From Guptibacillus hwajinpoensis (GTDB taxonomy: Bacteria > Bacillota > Bacilli > Bacillales > Guptibacillaceae), in contig NZ_SWFM01000001.1 in assembly GCF_005144865.1 (NCBI RefSeq), positions 434,001-498,000 of the forward strand: a DNA stretch of 64,000 bases. The letters run 5' to 3'. The notes beneath the pieces are model-generated. The model was not told where the DNA came from and did no database searches. It worked only from the letters and a program-made list of their open reading frames with translations. Made by a program: the position numbers and the translations under genes. This document shows, in pieces, positions 36,926-48,237 of the stretch (position 1 is its first letter; the number at the start of each line of letters is the position of its first letter).

Positions 36926-38542
36926 TTAGTTCATTTGTTCTAAAAGTTGCTGAAGTGTCGAGTTCAAGTTATCTACAGGCACTTCAACAGATTCTCCTGT
37001 ATCTCTACGTTTAACTTCTACAATACCTTCATTTGCTTTTTTACCAACGACAACTCGTATTGGTAGTCCAATCAAATCAGCATCTTTAAACTTCACACCA
37101 GCACGTTCCTTGCGGTCATCGTAAAGCACGTCATGTTCATTCTTAAGTGAGTCATAAAGACGATCCGATAATGCACTTTGATCGGCATCCTTCACATTAA
37201 TTGTAATCAAATGAACATGATATGGTGTTACAGCAAGTGGCCAACATAAACCATTGTCATCTGCAGTTTGCTCCGCAATTGCAGCAAGAGTTCTTGATAC
37301 ACCTATACCGTAACAACCCATGATAATCGGTTTAGCTTTACCACCTTCATCAAGAAACTTGGCCCCCATCGTTTCACTATAATTTGTACCAAGCTTGAAC
37401 ACCTGTCCAATTTCAATACCTTCAGCGAATACAATTGTTCCGTTCCCATCTGGAGAAGGATCTCCTTCTTGAATGAAGCGAAGGTCTTCATAACGTTCAA
37501 TGGTTAGGTCACGATCAGGGTTTACATTATGATAAGCATGTGCACCTTTGATTGAGCCATTGACTACAGCCTTAACCGCAGTATCTGCTATGATTTTACC
37601 TTCGAATTCCTTTAAATCTATTTCTTCATTTTGAACTTCAACCATATTTGTTCCAAAAAGGTTCTTTACCTTAATTTCGTTCAATTCATGATCGCCTCTT
37701 ACAAGAATAGCAATCAAATCGTCTTCAATCTTCATAACAGCTGCATTAATTTGGCGATCTAAGGCAGTTTCAGATTCACCTTTTGCTAATGGAGACTCAA
37801 GCTCATCTGACTTCTCGTACTTAACGTGCACTTCTGCCATTTCAATATTAGCCGCATAGTCAGAAGAGTCACTATAAGCAATCGTATCTTCACCAACACT
37901 AGAAAGAGCCATGAACTCTTCTGTATCTTTACCACCCATTGCACCAGAATCAGCAACAACTGGTCTAAAGTTCAGTCCAAGTGTGGTGAATATTTTACTA
38001 TATGTCTCATGCATTAGTTTATAAGCTTCATCGAGCTGTTCTTCTGAAGAATGAAATGAGTAAGCATCCTTCATAATAAACTCTCTTCCGCGTAGTAAAC
38101 CAAAACGAGGGCGTCTCTCATCACGATACTTCGTCTGAATTTGATAAAGTGTAACCGGTAGTTGTTTATATGAACTTAATTCATCACGAACAAGGCTTGT
38201 AATAAGCTCTTCATGAGTAGCCCCTAGAGCAAACGGGCGACCGTGACGATCTTTCAGTCTCATCAACTCAGGGCCGTATACGTTCCAACGACCTGTTTCT
38301 TGCCAAAGCTCAGCTGGCTGAATAGCAGGCATTAGCAACTCCTGAGCGCCTGCTTCATCTAATTCTTTTCGTATTACTTGTTCAATTTTTGATAATACTT
38401 TTTTACCTAGTGGCAAGTATGAATAAATGCCGGAAGCATTTTGACGCATAAAACCCGCTCGGACAAGGAGCTGATGACTTTTAATTTCGGCATCGGCTGG
38501 ATTGTCTCGAAGGGTTGGATTAAAGTATTTAGATTGTTTCAT
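36926..38542 (-). CDS. proS: prolyl-tRNA synthetase with a reduced editing domain
   Basis: Charges tRNA-Pro. Class II motifs are clear: the [19 protein letters not shown] motif 2 and the motif 3 [13 protein letters not shown], followed by an anticodon-binding domain ([21 protein letters not shown]). The ATG at 38542 gives 538 residues, about 26 fewer than B. subtilis ProS. The loss falls in the YbaK-like insertion between AEV (near 240) and DLRFIQEG. The Lys-containing strand and the GFxGPVG loop are missing there, while [16 protein letters not shown] remains. Aminoacylation should work. Editing of mischarged Ala-tRNA-Pro is doubtful. Confidence 0.93.
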   Translation of the reverse strand: MKQSKYFNPTLRDNPADAEIKSHQLLVRAGFMRQNASGIYSYLPLGKKVLSKIEQVIRKELDEAGAQELLMPAIQPAELWQETGRWNVYGPELMRLKDRHGRPFALGATHEELITSLVRDELSSYKQLPVTLYQIQTKYRDERRPRFGLLRGREFIMKDAYSFHSSEEQLDEAYKLMHETYSKIFTTLGLNFRPVVADSGAMGGKDTEEFMALSSVGEDTIAYSDSSDYAANIEMAEVHVKYEKSDELESPLAKGESETALDRQINAAVMKIEDDLIAILVRGDHELNEIKVKNLFGTNMVEVQNEEIDLKEFEGKIIADTAVKAVVNGSIKGAHAYHNVNPDRDLTIERYEDLRFIQEGDPSPDGNGTIVFAEGIEIGQVFKLGTNYSETMGAKFLDEGGKAKPIIMGCYGIGVSRTLAAIAEQTADDNGLCWPLAVTPYHVHLITINVKDADQSALSDRLYDSLKNEHDVLYDDRKERAGVKFKDADLIGLPIRVVVGKKANEGIVEVKRRDTGESVEVPVDNLNSTLQQLLEQMN

Positions 38543-38587
38543 AAACTGCACCTCATTTCATTCTTCAAAACGGGTTTTGCTACTCTC

Positions 38588-39847
38588 TTATAAAAAGAAA
38601 CGTTGGATATCATTCCATGTTACGACAAGCATGAGTAACATCAGGAACGAAAACCCTATAAAGTGTACAAGACTTTCTTTTTGTGGATCAATCGGCTTCC
38701 CTCTTAATGCCTCAACCCCTATAAATAGAAGTCTCCCTCCGTCAAGTGCCGGAAGCGGAAGCAAGTTAAAGATACCAAGGTTAATACTTAAGAAGGCTGC
38801 CCATCTCATAAGGACATAAAGACCACCAGAAGCAGCTTCTTCTGTGTAACTATAGATCCCAACTGGTCCACTGAACGCATCAATGGAAAGCTGACCTGTA
38901 ACCAATTGACCTAACCCAACGAAAATGGCTTTTGAAAACTCAATCGTTGATGAGAATCCAAATGCGATTGAATCAAAGAAATTCACTTCATAAGAAGGGG
39001 CAACACCAATTCTACCAACAGATTGATTTTCTGTAAGCTTCTGCTTCTCAGGTGTAATGGATAACGTAACTGCTTCTCCTTCACGATCCACTTTAAAACC
39101 AAGCTGGTTGTTAGCATTGTCTTGAATGATGGAAGTCATTTTGTCCCAGCTTGTTATTTCTGTACCATTAATTTCTGTAATAACATCACCATTCATCAAT
39201 CCAGCTTGTTCGGCTGGACTACCTTCTACAACTTCACTAACCTGGTTCGTTGGCGTTCCTTGTAATAATCCTAGAGCAATGAAAATTACGATTGCCAGTA
39301 AGAAGTTCATTACTGGACCCGCAAAAATAGCTAGGAAGCGATCCCATAGTGACTTCGAACCAAACTGACGATCAATTGGAGCGATTTGAAATTCAGAACC
39401 ATCCATCACATAATGAGAAATTTCATCGATCTGGTAGGTCACCGCAGGCTCATCTTCACCTTCATATCCCTTGATATAAAGTCCACGCTCTAGATCTGCT
39501 TCTTCTACCGTTACTTCTTTTAAATTCGTGTAAGCTGATTTTTGATTGATAACAATCTTTTCAACTTTATTAGCGTTATTGAACAAAAGCCCGACACGCT
39601 GTCCGGGTTTCAGTTCGATCATTTCGGGATCTTCTCCGGCCATACGAACAAAGCCACCAAGAGGCAATAATCTTATGGTATAAACTGTTTCGCCCTTCTT
39701 GATTGTAAATAGCTTTGGTCCGAAGCCTATTGCGAATTCTCGGCAAAGAATTCCTGCGCGCTTTGCGAGGAGCAAATGACCCAATTCATGGAAAAAGACA
39801 AGCGCTCCGAATATGATAATGATCGAAATCACAGTATTCATACCCAC
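38588..39847 (-). CDS. rasP: site-2 zinc protease RasP (RseP family)
   Basis: An intramembrane metalloprotease, 419 residues. The first membrane helix carries HELGH (residues 20-24), a PDZ domain lies in the middle (EVVEGSPAEQAGLMNGDVITEI, over 20 only in total), and LPALDGGRLL near the C-terminus supplies the third zinc ligand. In B. subtilis RasP cleaves anti-sigma factor RsiW and signal peptide remnants. It lies between dxr and proS as usual. Confidence 0.94.
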   Translation of the reverse strand: MGMNTVISIIIIFGALVFFHELGHLLLAKRAGILCREFAIGFGPKLFTIKKGETVYTIRLLPLGGFVRMAGEDPEMIELKPGQRVGLLFNNANKVEKIVINQKSAYTNLKEVTVEEADLERGLYIKGYEGEDEPAVTYQIDEISHYVMDGSEFQIAPIDRQFGSKSLWDRFLAIFAGPVMNFLLAIVIFIALGLLQGTPTNQVSEVVEGSPAEQAGLMNGDVITEINGTEITSWDKMTSIIQDNANNQLGFKVDREGEAVTLSITPEKQKLTENQSVGRIGVAPSYEVNFFDSIAFGFSSTIEFSKAIFVGLGQLVTGQLSIDAFSGPVGIYSYTEEAASGGLYVLMRWAAFLSINLGIFNLLPLPALDGGRLLFIGVEALRGKPIDPQKESLVHFIGFSFLMLLMLVVTWNDIQRFFL

Positions 39848-39856
39848 GTACCACCT

Positions 39857-41005
39857 TTATTTAATTAATGACTGAACTCGCAATCTTGTTTCTGAATCAA
39901 TTTCAAGAATTTCATCAAGCGAAGCATGTTGAATGCTATTATGGTTTTCCATCGCTTGTTCTACGAGCTCTTCGATCGTTAAGAAATCGATTTTACCTTC
40001 GAGAAATGCAGCAACAGCGGTTTCATTGGCTGCATTAAGGACAGCTGGTAATGAACCACCAGTACGGCCAGCTTCGTATGCAAGCTTTAACGCACGGAAT
40101 CGGTCAAAATCCACTTTCTCAAAGTGAAGCTTGCCAACTTCCCATAAGTTTAACCGTTTTGCATTTCTGATTTCAAGTCGATCAGGATAGCTAAGTGCAT
40201 ATTGAATCGGAATTCGCATATCCGGAGTACCTAGATGGGCCATTACACTACCGTCTATGTACTCTACCATTGAGTGTATAATGCTTTCTTTGTGAAGTAT
40301 AACATCAATCTGATCATATGGCGTTCCAAACAACCAGTGTGCTTCAATCACTTCAAGCCCTTTATTCATCATCGTAGCTGAGTCAATCGTAATTTTTGCT
40401 CCCATTGACCAGTTAGGATGATTCAGCGCATCATGTACGCTAACACCTTCTAATTCATCTCGTTTCTTGTCACGAAAACTACCACCAGAAGCTGTCAAAA
40501 TCAGGCGCTCCATTTGCTCCTGCTTTTCTCCATGTAAACATTGAAATAGAGCTGAATGTTCACTATCAACAGGAAGTAACGCTGATCCATGTCGCTTTGC
40601 TGCTTCTGTTACTAAATGTCCCGCGGTTACGAGTGTTTCCTTGTTTGCAATTGCGATGGTTTTACCTTGTTCTATAGCAGAAAGAGTTGGGGAAAGACCA
40701 ATACTACCCAGAATTGCATTAACAAGTACTGTTGTATCAGGATGACAGGCCACTTCTAACAGACCTTCTTCTCCGAAAACAATCTTTGTTTTTCTTGAAA
40801 TAATTCTCCTTAGTGATTCGGCATCTTCCCTGTGCTGAACCGATAGTAATTTTGGGTGAAATTCTTCTGCAATTTCAACGGCTTTTTTTACGTTTTTTCC
40901 TACCGAAACGGCAACTAGGGAAAACAAGTCAGGGTGCATTCTCACGATATCAAGAGTCTGTATTCCAATGGAACCAGATGCTCCTAGTAAGCTGATTTTC
41001 TTCAA
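39857..41005 (-). CDS. dxr: 1-deoxy-D-xylulose 5-phosphate reductoisomerase
   Basis: The second step of the MEP isoprenoid pathway. The 382-residue protein has the NADPH site [16 protein letters not shown] at 6-21, the metal-binding [15 protein letters not shown] and the flexible-loop region [20 protein letters not shown] (in shorter pieces HPNWSMG and SATMMNKG). Its product feeds UppS, which is encoded upstream in the same gene group. Confidence 0.95.
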   Translation of the reverse strand: MKKISLLGASGSIGIQTLDIVRMHPDLFSLVAVSVGKNVKKAVEIAEEFHPKLLSVQHREDAESLRRIISRKTKIVFGEEGLLEVACHPDTTVLVNAILGSIGLSPTLSAIEQGKTIAIANKETLVTAGHLVTEAAKRHGSALLPVDSEHSALFQCLHGEKQEQMERLILTASGGSFRDKKRDELEGVSVHDALNHPNWSMGAKITIDSATMMNKGLEVIEAHWLFGTPYDQIDVILHKESIIHSMVEYIDGSVMAHLGTPDMRIPIQYALSYPDRLEIRNAKRLNLWEVGKLHFEKVDFDRFRALKLAYEAGRTGGSLPAVLNAANETAVAAFLEGKIDFLTIEELVEQAMENHNSIQHASLDEILEIDSETRLRVQSLIK

Positions 41006-41033
41006 ACGACCTGTTCCTCCAATCCACTTAGTT

Positions 41034-41840
41034 TTAAACTAAGTTAAGTAAATGAAGAAGGGGGAGAACGAAAATAAGACTATCAAATCGATCAAGTATC
41101 CCTCCATGTCCGGGTAAAATGCTGCCAGAATCTTTCACACCATAATGGCGTTTGAAAGCAGATTCAACTAGGTCACCAATTTGACCAAAAACAGACGTTA
41201 GAACAGAGACGACAATGACCGTAATCATTGATTCATAAACAGGGTAGATAAGCTGGAAGACAACTCCTACCACTAGTGCCATGACGACTCCACCGACTGC
41301 GCCTTCAACCGTCTTATTAGGAGATATATGTGGCCATAGTTTCTTCTTCCCTAAAGACCGTCCTACAAAATACGCACCAGAATCAGAGGCCCAAATTAGA
41401 AAAATAATAAAAAACAGATGCACCATACCATCTAATTCGCTATCTCCTAAATAACGCGTGGCCGTAAAATAATAGAAACCTAGACCAACGTATAGGGAGG
41501 CCATCATGATGAATGAACTTTCATCAAAGCTATATTTATTCTTTGTAAGCACAGTCATTGCTAGAAGAATGAGCAAGCCAAAGAATAACAAATCGATTTT
41601 AGTAAAGACAGATGACGTAAGGGCTGCAATCCAAGCATCAGGCATTACTAGAACCCAGGTCCCCGAAATAGCAAGTAACCCTGGAAGTGAAACTAAAGTG
41701 ATTTTTTTCATTAATAGCAGTTCAATCATTCCAATTGTAGCTACAAGTGCCATAAGAATAATGAACGGCCAGTCTCCTAAAATTATCATACCTAACAATA
41801 GGGCGCCAAAAATCACACCCGTAATAACACGTTGTTTCAT
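41034..41840 (-). CDS. cdsA: phosphatidate cytidylyltransferase CdsA
   Basis: Makes CDP-diacylglycerol for phospholipids. The 268-residue protein has about eight membrane spans and the C-terminal signature [16 protein letters not shown] plus [12 protein letters not shown] and [18 protein letters not shown]. It lies between uppS and dxr. Confidence 0.94.
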   Translation of the reverse strand: MKQRVITGVIFGALLLGMIILGDWPFIILMALVATIGMIELLLMKKITLVSLPGLLAISGTWVLVMPDAWIAALTSSVFTKIDLLFFGLLILLAMTVLTKNKYSFDESSFIMMASLYVGLGFYYFTATRYLGDSELDGMVHLFFIIFLIWASDSGAYFVGRSLGKKKLWPHISPNKTVEGAVGGVVMALVVGVVFQLIYPVYESMITVIVVSVLTSVFGQIGDLVESAFKRHYGVKDSGSILPGHGGILDRFDSLIFVLPLLHLLNLV

Positions 41841-41861
41841 TACGTTAATGTCCTCCTACAC

Positions 41862-42629
41862 TTACACCCCACCGTAACGTCTTCCTCGTCGCTGATATTC
41901 CTGTACAGCCTCAAGAAAATGATGCTCTGTAAAATCTGGCCACAGTACTTCAGTAAACCACAGTTCAGTATAAGCTAGTTGCCAGAGCATAAAGTTACTT
42001 AGGCGAATTTCGCCGCTTGTCCGTATTAATAGGTCAGGATCAGGATATTGGCTACTGAGTAAATACGAAGAAATCTTCTCTTCAGTAATATCTTCCTCAG
42101 TCAGTATCCCCTTTCTAACGTCACTTAATAACCTTTGCATAGCCATTTTCATTTCATGTCGACTTCCATAGTTCAGCGCAAAATTAAGAATGAGTCCGGT
42201 ATTGTCTTTCGTGTCTTTCACTGCCTTACTAATGGCTTTGAACGTGTGGGGGGGTAGTTGCTCTCGTTCTCCCATTATTCTAACTTGTACGTTCTGCTCG
42301 ATTAACTCTGGCAGATGACTAAGTAGAAACTGTTCCGGGAGTTTCATTAAAAAGTCTACTTCCTCTTTCGGTCGCTTCCAATTTTCTGTTGAAAAGGCAT
42401 AAAGCGTTAGGTAATTTACCCCAAGGTCGTTAGCTTTTCTTACAATCTTCTTAACGACTTTCACACCTTCACGGTGGCCAGCCACACGCGGGAGACCTCG
42501 CTTCTTCGCCCAGCGTCCATTGCCATCCATAATGATCGCAATATGTCCTGGGATATTAGCAGATGTGTTTATTTCAAAATGTTCCTCATCTTCATTCTTT
42601 CTCATCCAGTTCGAGAACTTCCCAAGCAT
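41862..42629 (-). CDS. uppS: undecaprenyl diphosphate synthase UppS
   Basis: Makes the C55 lipid carrier for cell-wall precursors. The 255-residue cis-prenyltransferase has HIAIIMDGNGRWAKKRGL (catalytic Asp in MDGNGRW) and ends with a PDLLIRTSGEIRLSNFM region and ELWFTEVLWPDF. The ATG at 42629 follows GGAGG by seven bases. A longer frame of 11 residues is unlikely. Confidence 0.95.
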   Translation of the reverse strand: MLGKFSNWMRKNEDEEHFEINTSANIPGHIAIIMDGNGRWAKKRGLPRVAGHREGVKVVKKIVRKANDLGVNYLTLYAFSTENWKRPKEEVDFLMKLPEQFLLSHLPELIEQNVQVRIMGEREQLPPHTFKAISKAVKDTKDNTGLILNFALNYGSRHEMKMAMQRLLSDVRKGILTEEDITEEKISSYLLSSQYPDPDLLIRTSGEIRLSNFMLWQLAYTELWFTEVLWPDFTEHHFLEAVQEYQRRGRRYGGV

Positions 42630-42659
42630 TGCAAATCCTCCATTGTGTCGCTTACTTAA

Positions 42660-42689
42660 CAAAAAAACCCCCTGTGGGAAAAGAGGGTT
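42660..42689 (-). terminator. terminator after frr
   Basis: Minus-strand AACCCTC/GGGGGTT (one G-U pair) with a ten-base loop is followed by TTTTTTG. It separates frr from uppS, so uppS onwards may also depend on read-through or on a promoter that was not identified. Confidence 0.82.
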
Positions 42690-42720
42690 CTTTTATTATC
42701 TTATTTTACATGTTATTGAA

Positions 42721-43278
42721 TTAGACTGCCATGATTTCTTTTTCTTTATCTGCCGCAATGCTATCCGCTTCAGCTACAAATTTATCCGTTAGCTTCTGCA
42801 CATCATCATTGCCACGACGAAGTTCGTCTTCTGTAATATCGCCATCTTTTTCTTTCTTCTTAAGTTCATCGTTAGCATCGCGACGGATGTTACGGATAAC
42901 AACCTTGCTTTCTTCAGCGTATTTCTTAACGAGCTTCACTAGATCTTTACGACGCTCTTCCGTAAGAGCTGGAATTGTAAGGCGAATCACGTTACCATCG
43001 TTTGAAGGTGTTAGGCCAAGATCTGATTTAAGGATTGCTTTCTCGATATCCCCTACAGATGACTTATCATATGGTTGAATTAATAGCATACGAGCTTCCG
43101 GCACAGTAATACCAGCAAGCTGGTTAACAGGAGTTGGTGCGCCGTAGTAGTCTACTTGGATTTTGTCTAGAAGAGAAGCGTTTGCTCTTCCAGCTCTTAA
43201 TGTAGCTAACTCTTTCTTAAAGCTTGTTATTCCGTTCTGCATACGTTCTTCAGCGTTTTTCAAAATTTCTTTTGGCAT
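42721..43278 (-). CDS. frr: ribosome recycling factor
   Basis: A 185-residue protein that releases ribosomes after termination. It starts at the ATG at 43278, two bases after the pyrH stop. The family pattern is clear in [29 protein letters not shown] and [14 protein letters not shown]. Confidence 0.96.
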   Translation of the reverse strand: MPKEILKNAEERMQNGITSFKKELATLRAGRANASLLDKIQVDYYGAPTPVNQLAGITVPEARMLLIQPYDKSSVGDIEKAILKSDLGLTPSNDGNVIRLTIPALTEERRKDLVKLVKKYAEESKVVIRNIRRDANDELKKKEKDGDITEDELRRGNDDVQKLTDKFVAEADSIAADKEKEIMAV

Positions 43279-43280
43279 TC

Positions 43281-44006
43281 TTAATCTCTCCCTTTTACAA
43301 CTGTTCCGATTTCTTCGCCACAAATGGCACGTTTAATGTTACCTTCTTCCATGATAGAGAAGACAACGAGCGGGATATCATTATCCATACAAAGTGAAGA
43401 AGCTGTGGAATCCATAACTGCTAGACCTTCTTTAAGCACATCAAGGTATGAAAGCGTATCATACTTCTTCGCATTTGCATCGATAGATGGATCTGCTGTG
43501 TATACTCCGTCTACGTTATTCTTAGCCATCAAAATAACGTCAGCTTCAATTTCGGCTGCACGAAGAGCTGCCGTCGTATCTGTTGAGAAGTAAGGGTTAC
43601 CCGTTCCTGCAGCAAAAATAACAACGCGTTTTTTCTCTAAGTGTCGTATTGCTTTACGGCGGATGTAAGGTTCTGCTACCTGTCTCATTTCGATTGAAGT
43701 TTGAACACGCGTTTCTACCCCAATACTTTCAAGACTATCTTGCATTGCAAGTGAGTTCATAACTGTTGCAAGCATGCCCATATAATCAGCTGTAGCACGG
43801 TCCATTCCCATTTCACTGCCTACTTTACCACGCCAGATGTTTCCACCACCGACGACAACGGCTACTTCAACACCCATTTCGTGAATTTCTTTCACTTGTG
43901 ATGCGATAGACTGAACAATTGTTGGTGAAATCCCTTGACCTTCTCCACCAGACAATGCTTCTCCGCTTAATTTTAACACAACGCGTTCATACTTGGCTCC
44001 GCTCAT
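43281..44006 (-). CDS. pyrH: uridylate kinase PyrH
   Basis: Converts UMP to UDP. The 241-residue amino-acid-kinase-fold protein has [10 protein letters not shown] at 9-18, [11 protein letters not shown], and [20 protein letters not shown] (the first 14 residues are the signature). It lies between tsf and frr as in other Bacilli. Confidence 0.96.
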   Translation of the reverse strand: MSGAKYERVVLKLSGEALSGGEGQGISPTIVQSIASQVKEIHEMGVEVAVVVGGGNIWRGKVGSEMGMDRATADYMGMLATVMNSLAMQDSLESIGVETRVQTSIEMRQVAEPYIRRKAIRHLEKKRVVIFAAGTGNPYFSTDTTAALRAAEIEADVILMAKNNVDGVYTADPSIDANAKKYDTLSYLDVLKEGLAVMDSTASSLCMDNDIPLVVFSIMEEGNIKRAICGEEIGTVVKGRD

Positions 44007-44041
44007 TTTAACCCTCCAGCATGTTTTTCATTATTTGTTCT

Positions 44042-44071
44042 TGAAAAATAGGGAACACAACGTGTTCCCTA
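44042..44071 (-). terminator. terminator after tsf
   Basis: A ten-bp perfect stem TAGGGAACAC/GTGTTCCCTA with a three-base loop, then TTTTTCAAG on the minus strand. Confidence 0.9.
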
Positions 44072-44079
44072 TCAATGTT

Positions 44080-44961
44080 TTACTTCTTCACTTGAGACAT
44101 AACTTCATCAGCGAAGTTATCTTCACGCTTCTCCATGCCTTCTCCAACTTCGTAGCGGATAAAGCCTTTTACAGTAGCGCCTTTAGATTCAACATACTTT
44201 CCAACTTTTTGATCAGTGTCTTTAACAAACGGCTGATCAACAAGAGAGATTTCTTCGAAGAACTTGTTGATACGACCTTCTACCATCTTCTCAACAATTT
44301 TCTCTGGCTTACCTTCGTTAAGAGCTTGTTGCTTAAGTACTTCGCGCTCGCGCTCAACTTCTTCAGCTGGAACAGCGTCACGAGATACGAAACGAGGGTT
44401 AACTGCAGCTGTATGCATCGCTACGTCTTTTGCAACTTCTTCATCTGTTGTTCCTTCAAGAAGAGTTAGAACGCCAATACGTCCTCCCATGTGAAGGTAT
44501 GCACCGAATGCATCTGCATCAGTTTTCTCAACGATTTGGAAGCGACGAAGAGAAATTTTCTCACCGATCTTAGCAATTTTTTCGTTTAGGAATTCAGTAA
44601 CTGTTTGTCCGTTTTCCATTTTGCTTTCAAGAGCTGCGTCAACAGACTCAGGGCTAGTTTTAAGGAGGTGATGAGAGATATCATTGATTAGTGAAGTGAA
44701 GCTCTCGTTCTTTGCAACAAAGTCAGTTTCAGAGTTGATTTCAGCGATTACTGCTTTGTTTCCTTCAACAGCGATAGTTGCAAGACCTTCTGCTGCTACA
44801 CGGTCAGCTTTCTTAGCTGCTTTAGAGATACCTTTCTCACGAAGCCAGTCGATCGCTTTGTCCATGTCACCGTCGTTTTCTGTTAGAGCTTTTTTACAAT
44901 CCATCATACCCGCACCAGTTTGTGCACGCAATTCTTTTACCATTTGAGCTGTTACTGCCAT
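44080..44961 (-). CDS. tsf: translation elongation factor Ts
   Basis: The GDP exchange factor for EF-Tu, 293 residues. The N-terminal UBA-like domain has [16 protein letters not shown], the core [10 protein letters not shown], and the second signature IGVLTLLEG with the [15 protein letters not shown] region. Spacing from rpsB is 100 bases with a strong hairpin between. Confidence 0.97.
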   Translation of the reverse strand: MAVTAQMVKELRAQTGAGMMDCKKALTENDGDMDKAIDWLREKGISKAAKKADRVAAEGLATIAVEGNKAVIAEINSETDFVAKNESFTSLINDISHHLLKTSPESVDAALESKMENGQTVTEFLNEKIAKIGEKISLRRFQIVEKTDADAFGAYLHMGGRIGVLTLLEGTTDEEVAKDVAMHTAAVNPRFVSRDAVPAEEVEREREVLKQQALNEGKPEKIVEKMVEGRINKFFEEISLVDQPFVKDTDQKVGKYVESKGATVKGFIRYEVGEGMEKREDNFADEVMSQVKK

Positions 44962-45010
44962 TAGTAATTCCTCCTTGAATTATGATATGTAATCATACCC
45001 TTTTGGGTTA

Positions 45011-45050
45011 AAAAAAGGTGATAAAGGGGTTTGAGTTCCCCTTTATCACC
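45011..45050 (-). terminator. terminator between rpsB and tsf
   Basis: A 13-bp perfect stem GGTGATAAAGGGG/CCCCTTTATCACC with an eight-base loop, then TTTTTTT on the minus strand. It is strong, so tsf is probably expressed at a lower level than rpsB unless another promoter exists. Confidence 0.9.
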
Positions 45051-45061
45051 CCTTTGTGTTC

Positions 45062-45793
45062 TTATACAGATGTTTCTTCAGTTTCTACCGCTTCAACTTC
45101 TGCTTCTTCTTCTACTTTGCTAACTTCGATAATAGCGTCAGCCATTTTAGCAGTAAGAAGTTTCACAGCGCGGATTGCATCGTCGTTACCAGGGATAATA
45201 TAGTCGATCTCATCTGGATCACAGTTTGTATCCACGATCGCAACGATTGGGATATTAAGCTTACGAGCCTCAGCAATAGCGATACGCTCTTTACGAGGGT
45301 CGATTACGAACAATGCGTCTGGAACGCCGTTCATGTCTTTAATACCACCAAGGAATCTTTCAAGGCGATCCATTTCTTTTTTAAGAAGCATAACTTCTTT
45401 CTTAGGTAGTACTTCGAAAGTGCCGTCTTCTTGCATCTTCTCAAGGCTCTTCAGGCGGTTAATACGCTTTTGAATTGTTTCAAAGTTCGTAAGTGTTCCA
45501 CCCAACCAACGTTGGTTGATGAAGTATTGGCCAGCACGGATTGCTTCATCCTTAACGGAATCTTGCGCTTGCTTTTTCGTACCTACGAAAAGAACTTTAC
45601 CACCGTCCTGAGCAATGTCACGAACGAAGTTATAAGCCTCTTCGACTTTCTTCACTGTTTTTTGAAGATCGATAATGTAGATACCGTTTCTTTCAGTGAA
45701 GATATAAGGTTTCATTTTCGGGTTCCAACGACGTGTCTGGTGACCGAAGTGTACCCCAGCTTCAAGAAGCTGTTTCATAGAGATTACTGCCAT
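45062..45793 (-). CDS. rpsB: 30S ribosomal protein S2
   Basis: A 243-residue S2, from the ATG at 45793 with TAGGAGG upstream. The [19 protein letters not shown] start, [27 protein letters not shown] and [14 protein letters not shown] are all diagnostic. The C-terminal tail is rich in Glu/Val. Its own promoter lies at 45909-45937. Confidence 0.97.
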   Translation of the reverse strand: MAVISMKQLLEAGVHFGHQTRRWNPKMKPYIFTERNGIYIIDLQKTVKKVEEAYNFVRDIAQDGGKVLFVGTKKQAQDSVKDEAIRAGQYFINQRWLGGTLTNFETIQKRINRLKSLEKMQEDGTFEVLPKKEVMLLKKEMDRLERFLGGIKDMNGVPDALFVIDPRKERIAIAEARKLNIPIVAIVDTNCDPDEIDYIIPGNDDAIRAVKLLTAKMADAIIEVSKVEEEAEVEAVETEETSV

Positions 45794-45902
45794 GATTGTG
45801 TTCCTCCTAATGGTTTTTTTAGCCTCCGCTTGCATCGTGTCTGAGAAAAACTGCAGTCGCAGCACCACTTCCCAAATCAACAAGCGTGTGTGATTAACAC
45901 CG
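45794..45902 (-). promoter_or_regulatory. 5' leader of rpsB
   Basis: A leader of about 110 bases separates the predicted transcription start from the rpsB ATG. It can form AATCAAC/GTTGATT (the upstream arm starts at the transcription start, near 45908) and a CTGCAG-centred pair further down. S2 controls its own synthesis in other bacteria. No recognised Firmicute motif was identified here. Confidence 0.35.
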
Positions 45903-45908
45903 TTGATT

Positions 45909-45937
45909 AATATAACATATAGAATTTAATGCCGCAA
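45909..45937 (-). promoter_or_regulatory. sigma-A promoter for rpsB
   Basis: On the minus strand TTGCGG, a 17-base spacer and TATATT, with TG one base before the -10. It lies between the codY terminator and rpsB. Confidence 0.8.
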
Positions 45938-45980
45938 GTTTAATTTGCAAAATACACTAATACCTATAGTAGAGAGACAT

Positions 45981-46007
45981 AAAAACGCTCCGGTTAGACC
46001 GGAGCGT
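45981..46007 (-). terminator. terminator after codY
   Basis: A nine-bp perfect stem ACGCTCCGG/CCGGAGCGT with a five-base loop, then TTTTATG on the minus strand. Confidence 0.9.
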
Positions 46008-46012
46008 AAGTG

Positions 46013-46789
46013 TTATTGTGTTTTAAGTTTTGATAGCTCTACTAGAAACTTATCGTTAAGGACTTTAATATAAGTCCCTTTCATACCTAGTGAGCGTGAC
46101 TCAATAACGCCGGCACTCTCTAACTTACGTAGTGCGTTCACGATAACTGAACGAGTAATTCCTACACGGTCAGCAATTTTACTAGCAACTAGAAGACCTT
46201 CATTTCCTTCAAGTTCTTCGAAAATGTGCTCAATTGCTTCTAGCTCACTGTAAGAAAGAGAAGAAATAGCCATTTGAACAACAGCTTTATTTCTTGCTTC
46301 TTCTTCAATTTCTTCTGCTTTCTCATGTAGAATCTCCATACCTACTACTGTAGCACCATATTCAGCTAGCAATAGGTCATCATTTGAGAAAGAATCGCTT
46401 AAACGAGAAAGAATTAGCGTACCTAGACGGCTTCCGCCACCTACGATAGGAACAATCGTAGTAAGACCCTTTTCAAATAGGTCACGATTCTCTACTGGAA
46501 ACGCTGTGTACTCGCTTGTAATATCAAGGTTTGAAGACGTTTCAGTAATGTTGAATAGGTTTTGTGTATACTCTTCAGGGAATTGACGCTCAGAAAACAT
46601 CTTCTTCATACGCTCATTCTCGATTTCCTGATTAATCGCGATTCCAAGTAGCTTCCCTCTACGGCTAACCACATAGACGTTCGCCATAATAACGTCACGA
46701 AGCGTTTCTGCCATGTCTGTAAAATTAACTGGTCCTTCTGATTTTTGTAGCATTCCATTAATTTTTCTTGTTTTTTCAAGTAAATTCAT
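46013..46789 (-). CDS. codY: global transcription regulator CodY
   Basis: A repressor that senses branched-chain amino acids and GTP. The 258-residue protein starts at the ATG at 46789 ([15 protein letters not shown]). An N-terminal GAF domain (residues 1-155) is followed by a winged HTH with [20 protein letters not shown]. It is the last gene of xerC-hslV-hslU-codY. The next gene downstream is rpsB, not flagellar genes. Confidence 0.97.
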   Translation of the reverse strand: MNLLEKTRKINGMLQKSEGPVNFTDMAETLRDVIMANVYVVSRRGKLLGIAINQEIENERMKKMFSERQFPEEYTQNLFNITETSSNLDITSEYTAFPVENRDLFEKGLTTIVPIVGGGSRLGTLILSRLSDSFSNDDLLLAEYGATVVGMEILHEKAEEIEEEARNKAVVQMAISSLSYSELEAIEHIFEELEGNEGLLVASKIADRVGITRSVIVNALRKLESAGVIESRSLGMKGTYIKVLNDKFLVELSKLKTQ

Positions 46790-46811
46790 AGTTATTTTCC
46801 TCCTGCTAGTG

Positions 46812-48206
46812 TTATAAGATGAATTGGCTGAGGTCACGGTTCTTCGCGATAGAAGCTAGCTTCTCCTCAACATACTCTGGTGTAATCGTAATGCTTTCAA
46901 GATTAATATCCGGTGCTTCGAACGAGAGATCTTCTAGAAGTTTTTCTAGAATTGTATGAAGTCTACGTGCACCAATATTGTCAGTATCTTGATTTACTTC
47001 CGTGGCAATTGTGGCAATTTTATGAATAGCATCGTCTGAAAATTCAACTTTTATACCTTCGGTTTCTAATAAAGCTGTATACTGCTTCACAAGTGCATTA
47101 TCAGGCTCTGTTAAAATGCGTTTAAAGTCATCAATTGTTAAACTATTAAGCTCAACGCGAATTGGAAATCTCCCTTGGAGTTCCGGAATTAAATCAGACG
47201 GTTTCGACATGTGGAATGCTCCAGCTGCCATAAACAAAATATGGTCAGTCTTCACGGGGCCATACTTCGTCGTCACTGTTGATCCTTCAACAATTGGTAG
47301 AATGTCTCTTTGGACACCTTCCCTTGAAACATCTGCAGATTGTTGACTCTTTCCAGCAACCTTATCGATTTCATCAATGAAAATGATTCCCGATTGCTCC
47401 GTTTTCGAAACAGCATCTTGTGCTACTTCATCCATATCAACCAGTTTAGCAGCTTCATCCTGAGTTAACACTTTCCGCGCCTCAGAAACTGGTAGCTTAC
47501 GTTTTTTCTTTTTCTTTGGCATAAAGTTACCGAGCATATCCTGCATGTTCATACCCATTTGCTCCATGCCAGCGCCTTGAAACATATCCATCATCGAATT
47601 GTTTTGTTCTTCAACCTCAACTGTAATCATCCGATCTTCTAGTTCTCCAAGTGCAAGCTGCTGTGCAATTTGCTTTCTTCTTGAAGCGATCGATTGATCT
47701 TCAGAAGTGGACTGTGCGTTGGTCTCTTCTTGCCCTTGATTACCAAATAACATTTCAAGCGGATTTTTGTATTGTGTTTGCTTCTTACTAGAAGGTACGA
47801 GTAATTCTACAATACGCTTGTTTGCATTTTCCTCCGCTTTGCCCTTCACCTGTTCCATTCGGTCTTCTTTGACAAGTCTGATCGATGTCTCAACAAGATC
47901 GCGAACCATTGATTCAACGTCTCGTCCTACATAACCTACTTCAGTAAATTTCGTTGCTTCTACTTTAATGAAAGGAGCATTTACAAGTCGAGCGAGCCGT
48001 CTTGCAATTTCTGTTTTCCCTACGCCTGTAGGTCCAATCATTAAAATATTCTTCGGATTTACTTCATCTTTCAGTTTATCGCTTAAAAGACCTCGGCGAT
48101 ATCGATTCCGCAGCGCAACCGCTACAGCTTTTTTTGCATCATTCTGACCAACAATATACTGATCAAGCTTTTCAACAATTTGTCTTGGTGTTAATGGATT
48201 AGACAT
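46812..48206 (-). CDS. hslU: HslU (ClpY) ATPase subunit
   Basis: The unfoldase ring of the HslVU protease, 464 residues. Walker A is [15 protein letters not shown] near 57-71, the I domain carries [17 protein letters not shown], and Walker B is [12 protein letters not shown]. It ends NRDLSQFIL, the C-terminal tail that docks into HslV. It lies between hslV and codY (31 bases from hslV). Confidence 0.95.
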   Translation of the reverse strand: MSNPLTPRQIVEKLDQYIVGQNDAKKAVAVALRNRYRRGLLSDKLKDEVNPKNILMIGPTGVGKTEIARRLARLVNAPFIKVEATKFTEVGYVGRDVESMVRDLVETSIRLVKEDRMEQVKGKAEENANKRIVELLVPSSKKQTQYKNPLEMLFGNQGQEETNAQSTSEDQSIASRRKQIAQQLALGELEDRMITVEVEEQNNSMMDMFQGAGMEQMGMNMQDMLGNFMPKKKKKRKLPVSEARKVLTQDEAAKLVDMDEVAQDAVSKTEQSGIIFIDEIDKVAGKSQQSADVSREGVQRDILPIVEGSTVTTKYGPVKTDHILFMAAGAFHMSKPSDLIPELQGRFPIRVELNSLTIDDFKRILTEPDNALVKQYTALLETEGIKVEFSDDAIHKIATIATEVNQDTDNIGARRLHTILEKLLEDLSFEAPDINLESITITPEYVEEKLASIAKNRDLSQFIL

Positions 48207-48237
48207 ACGATCTCCTCCAAAAGATACAGTTTTGATA

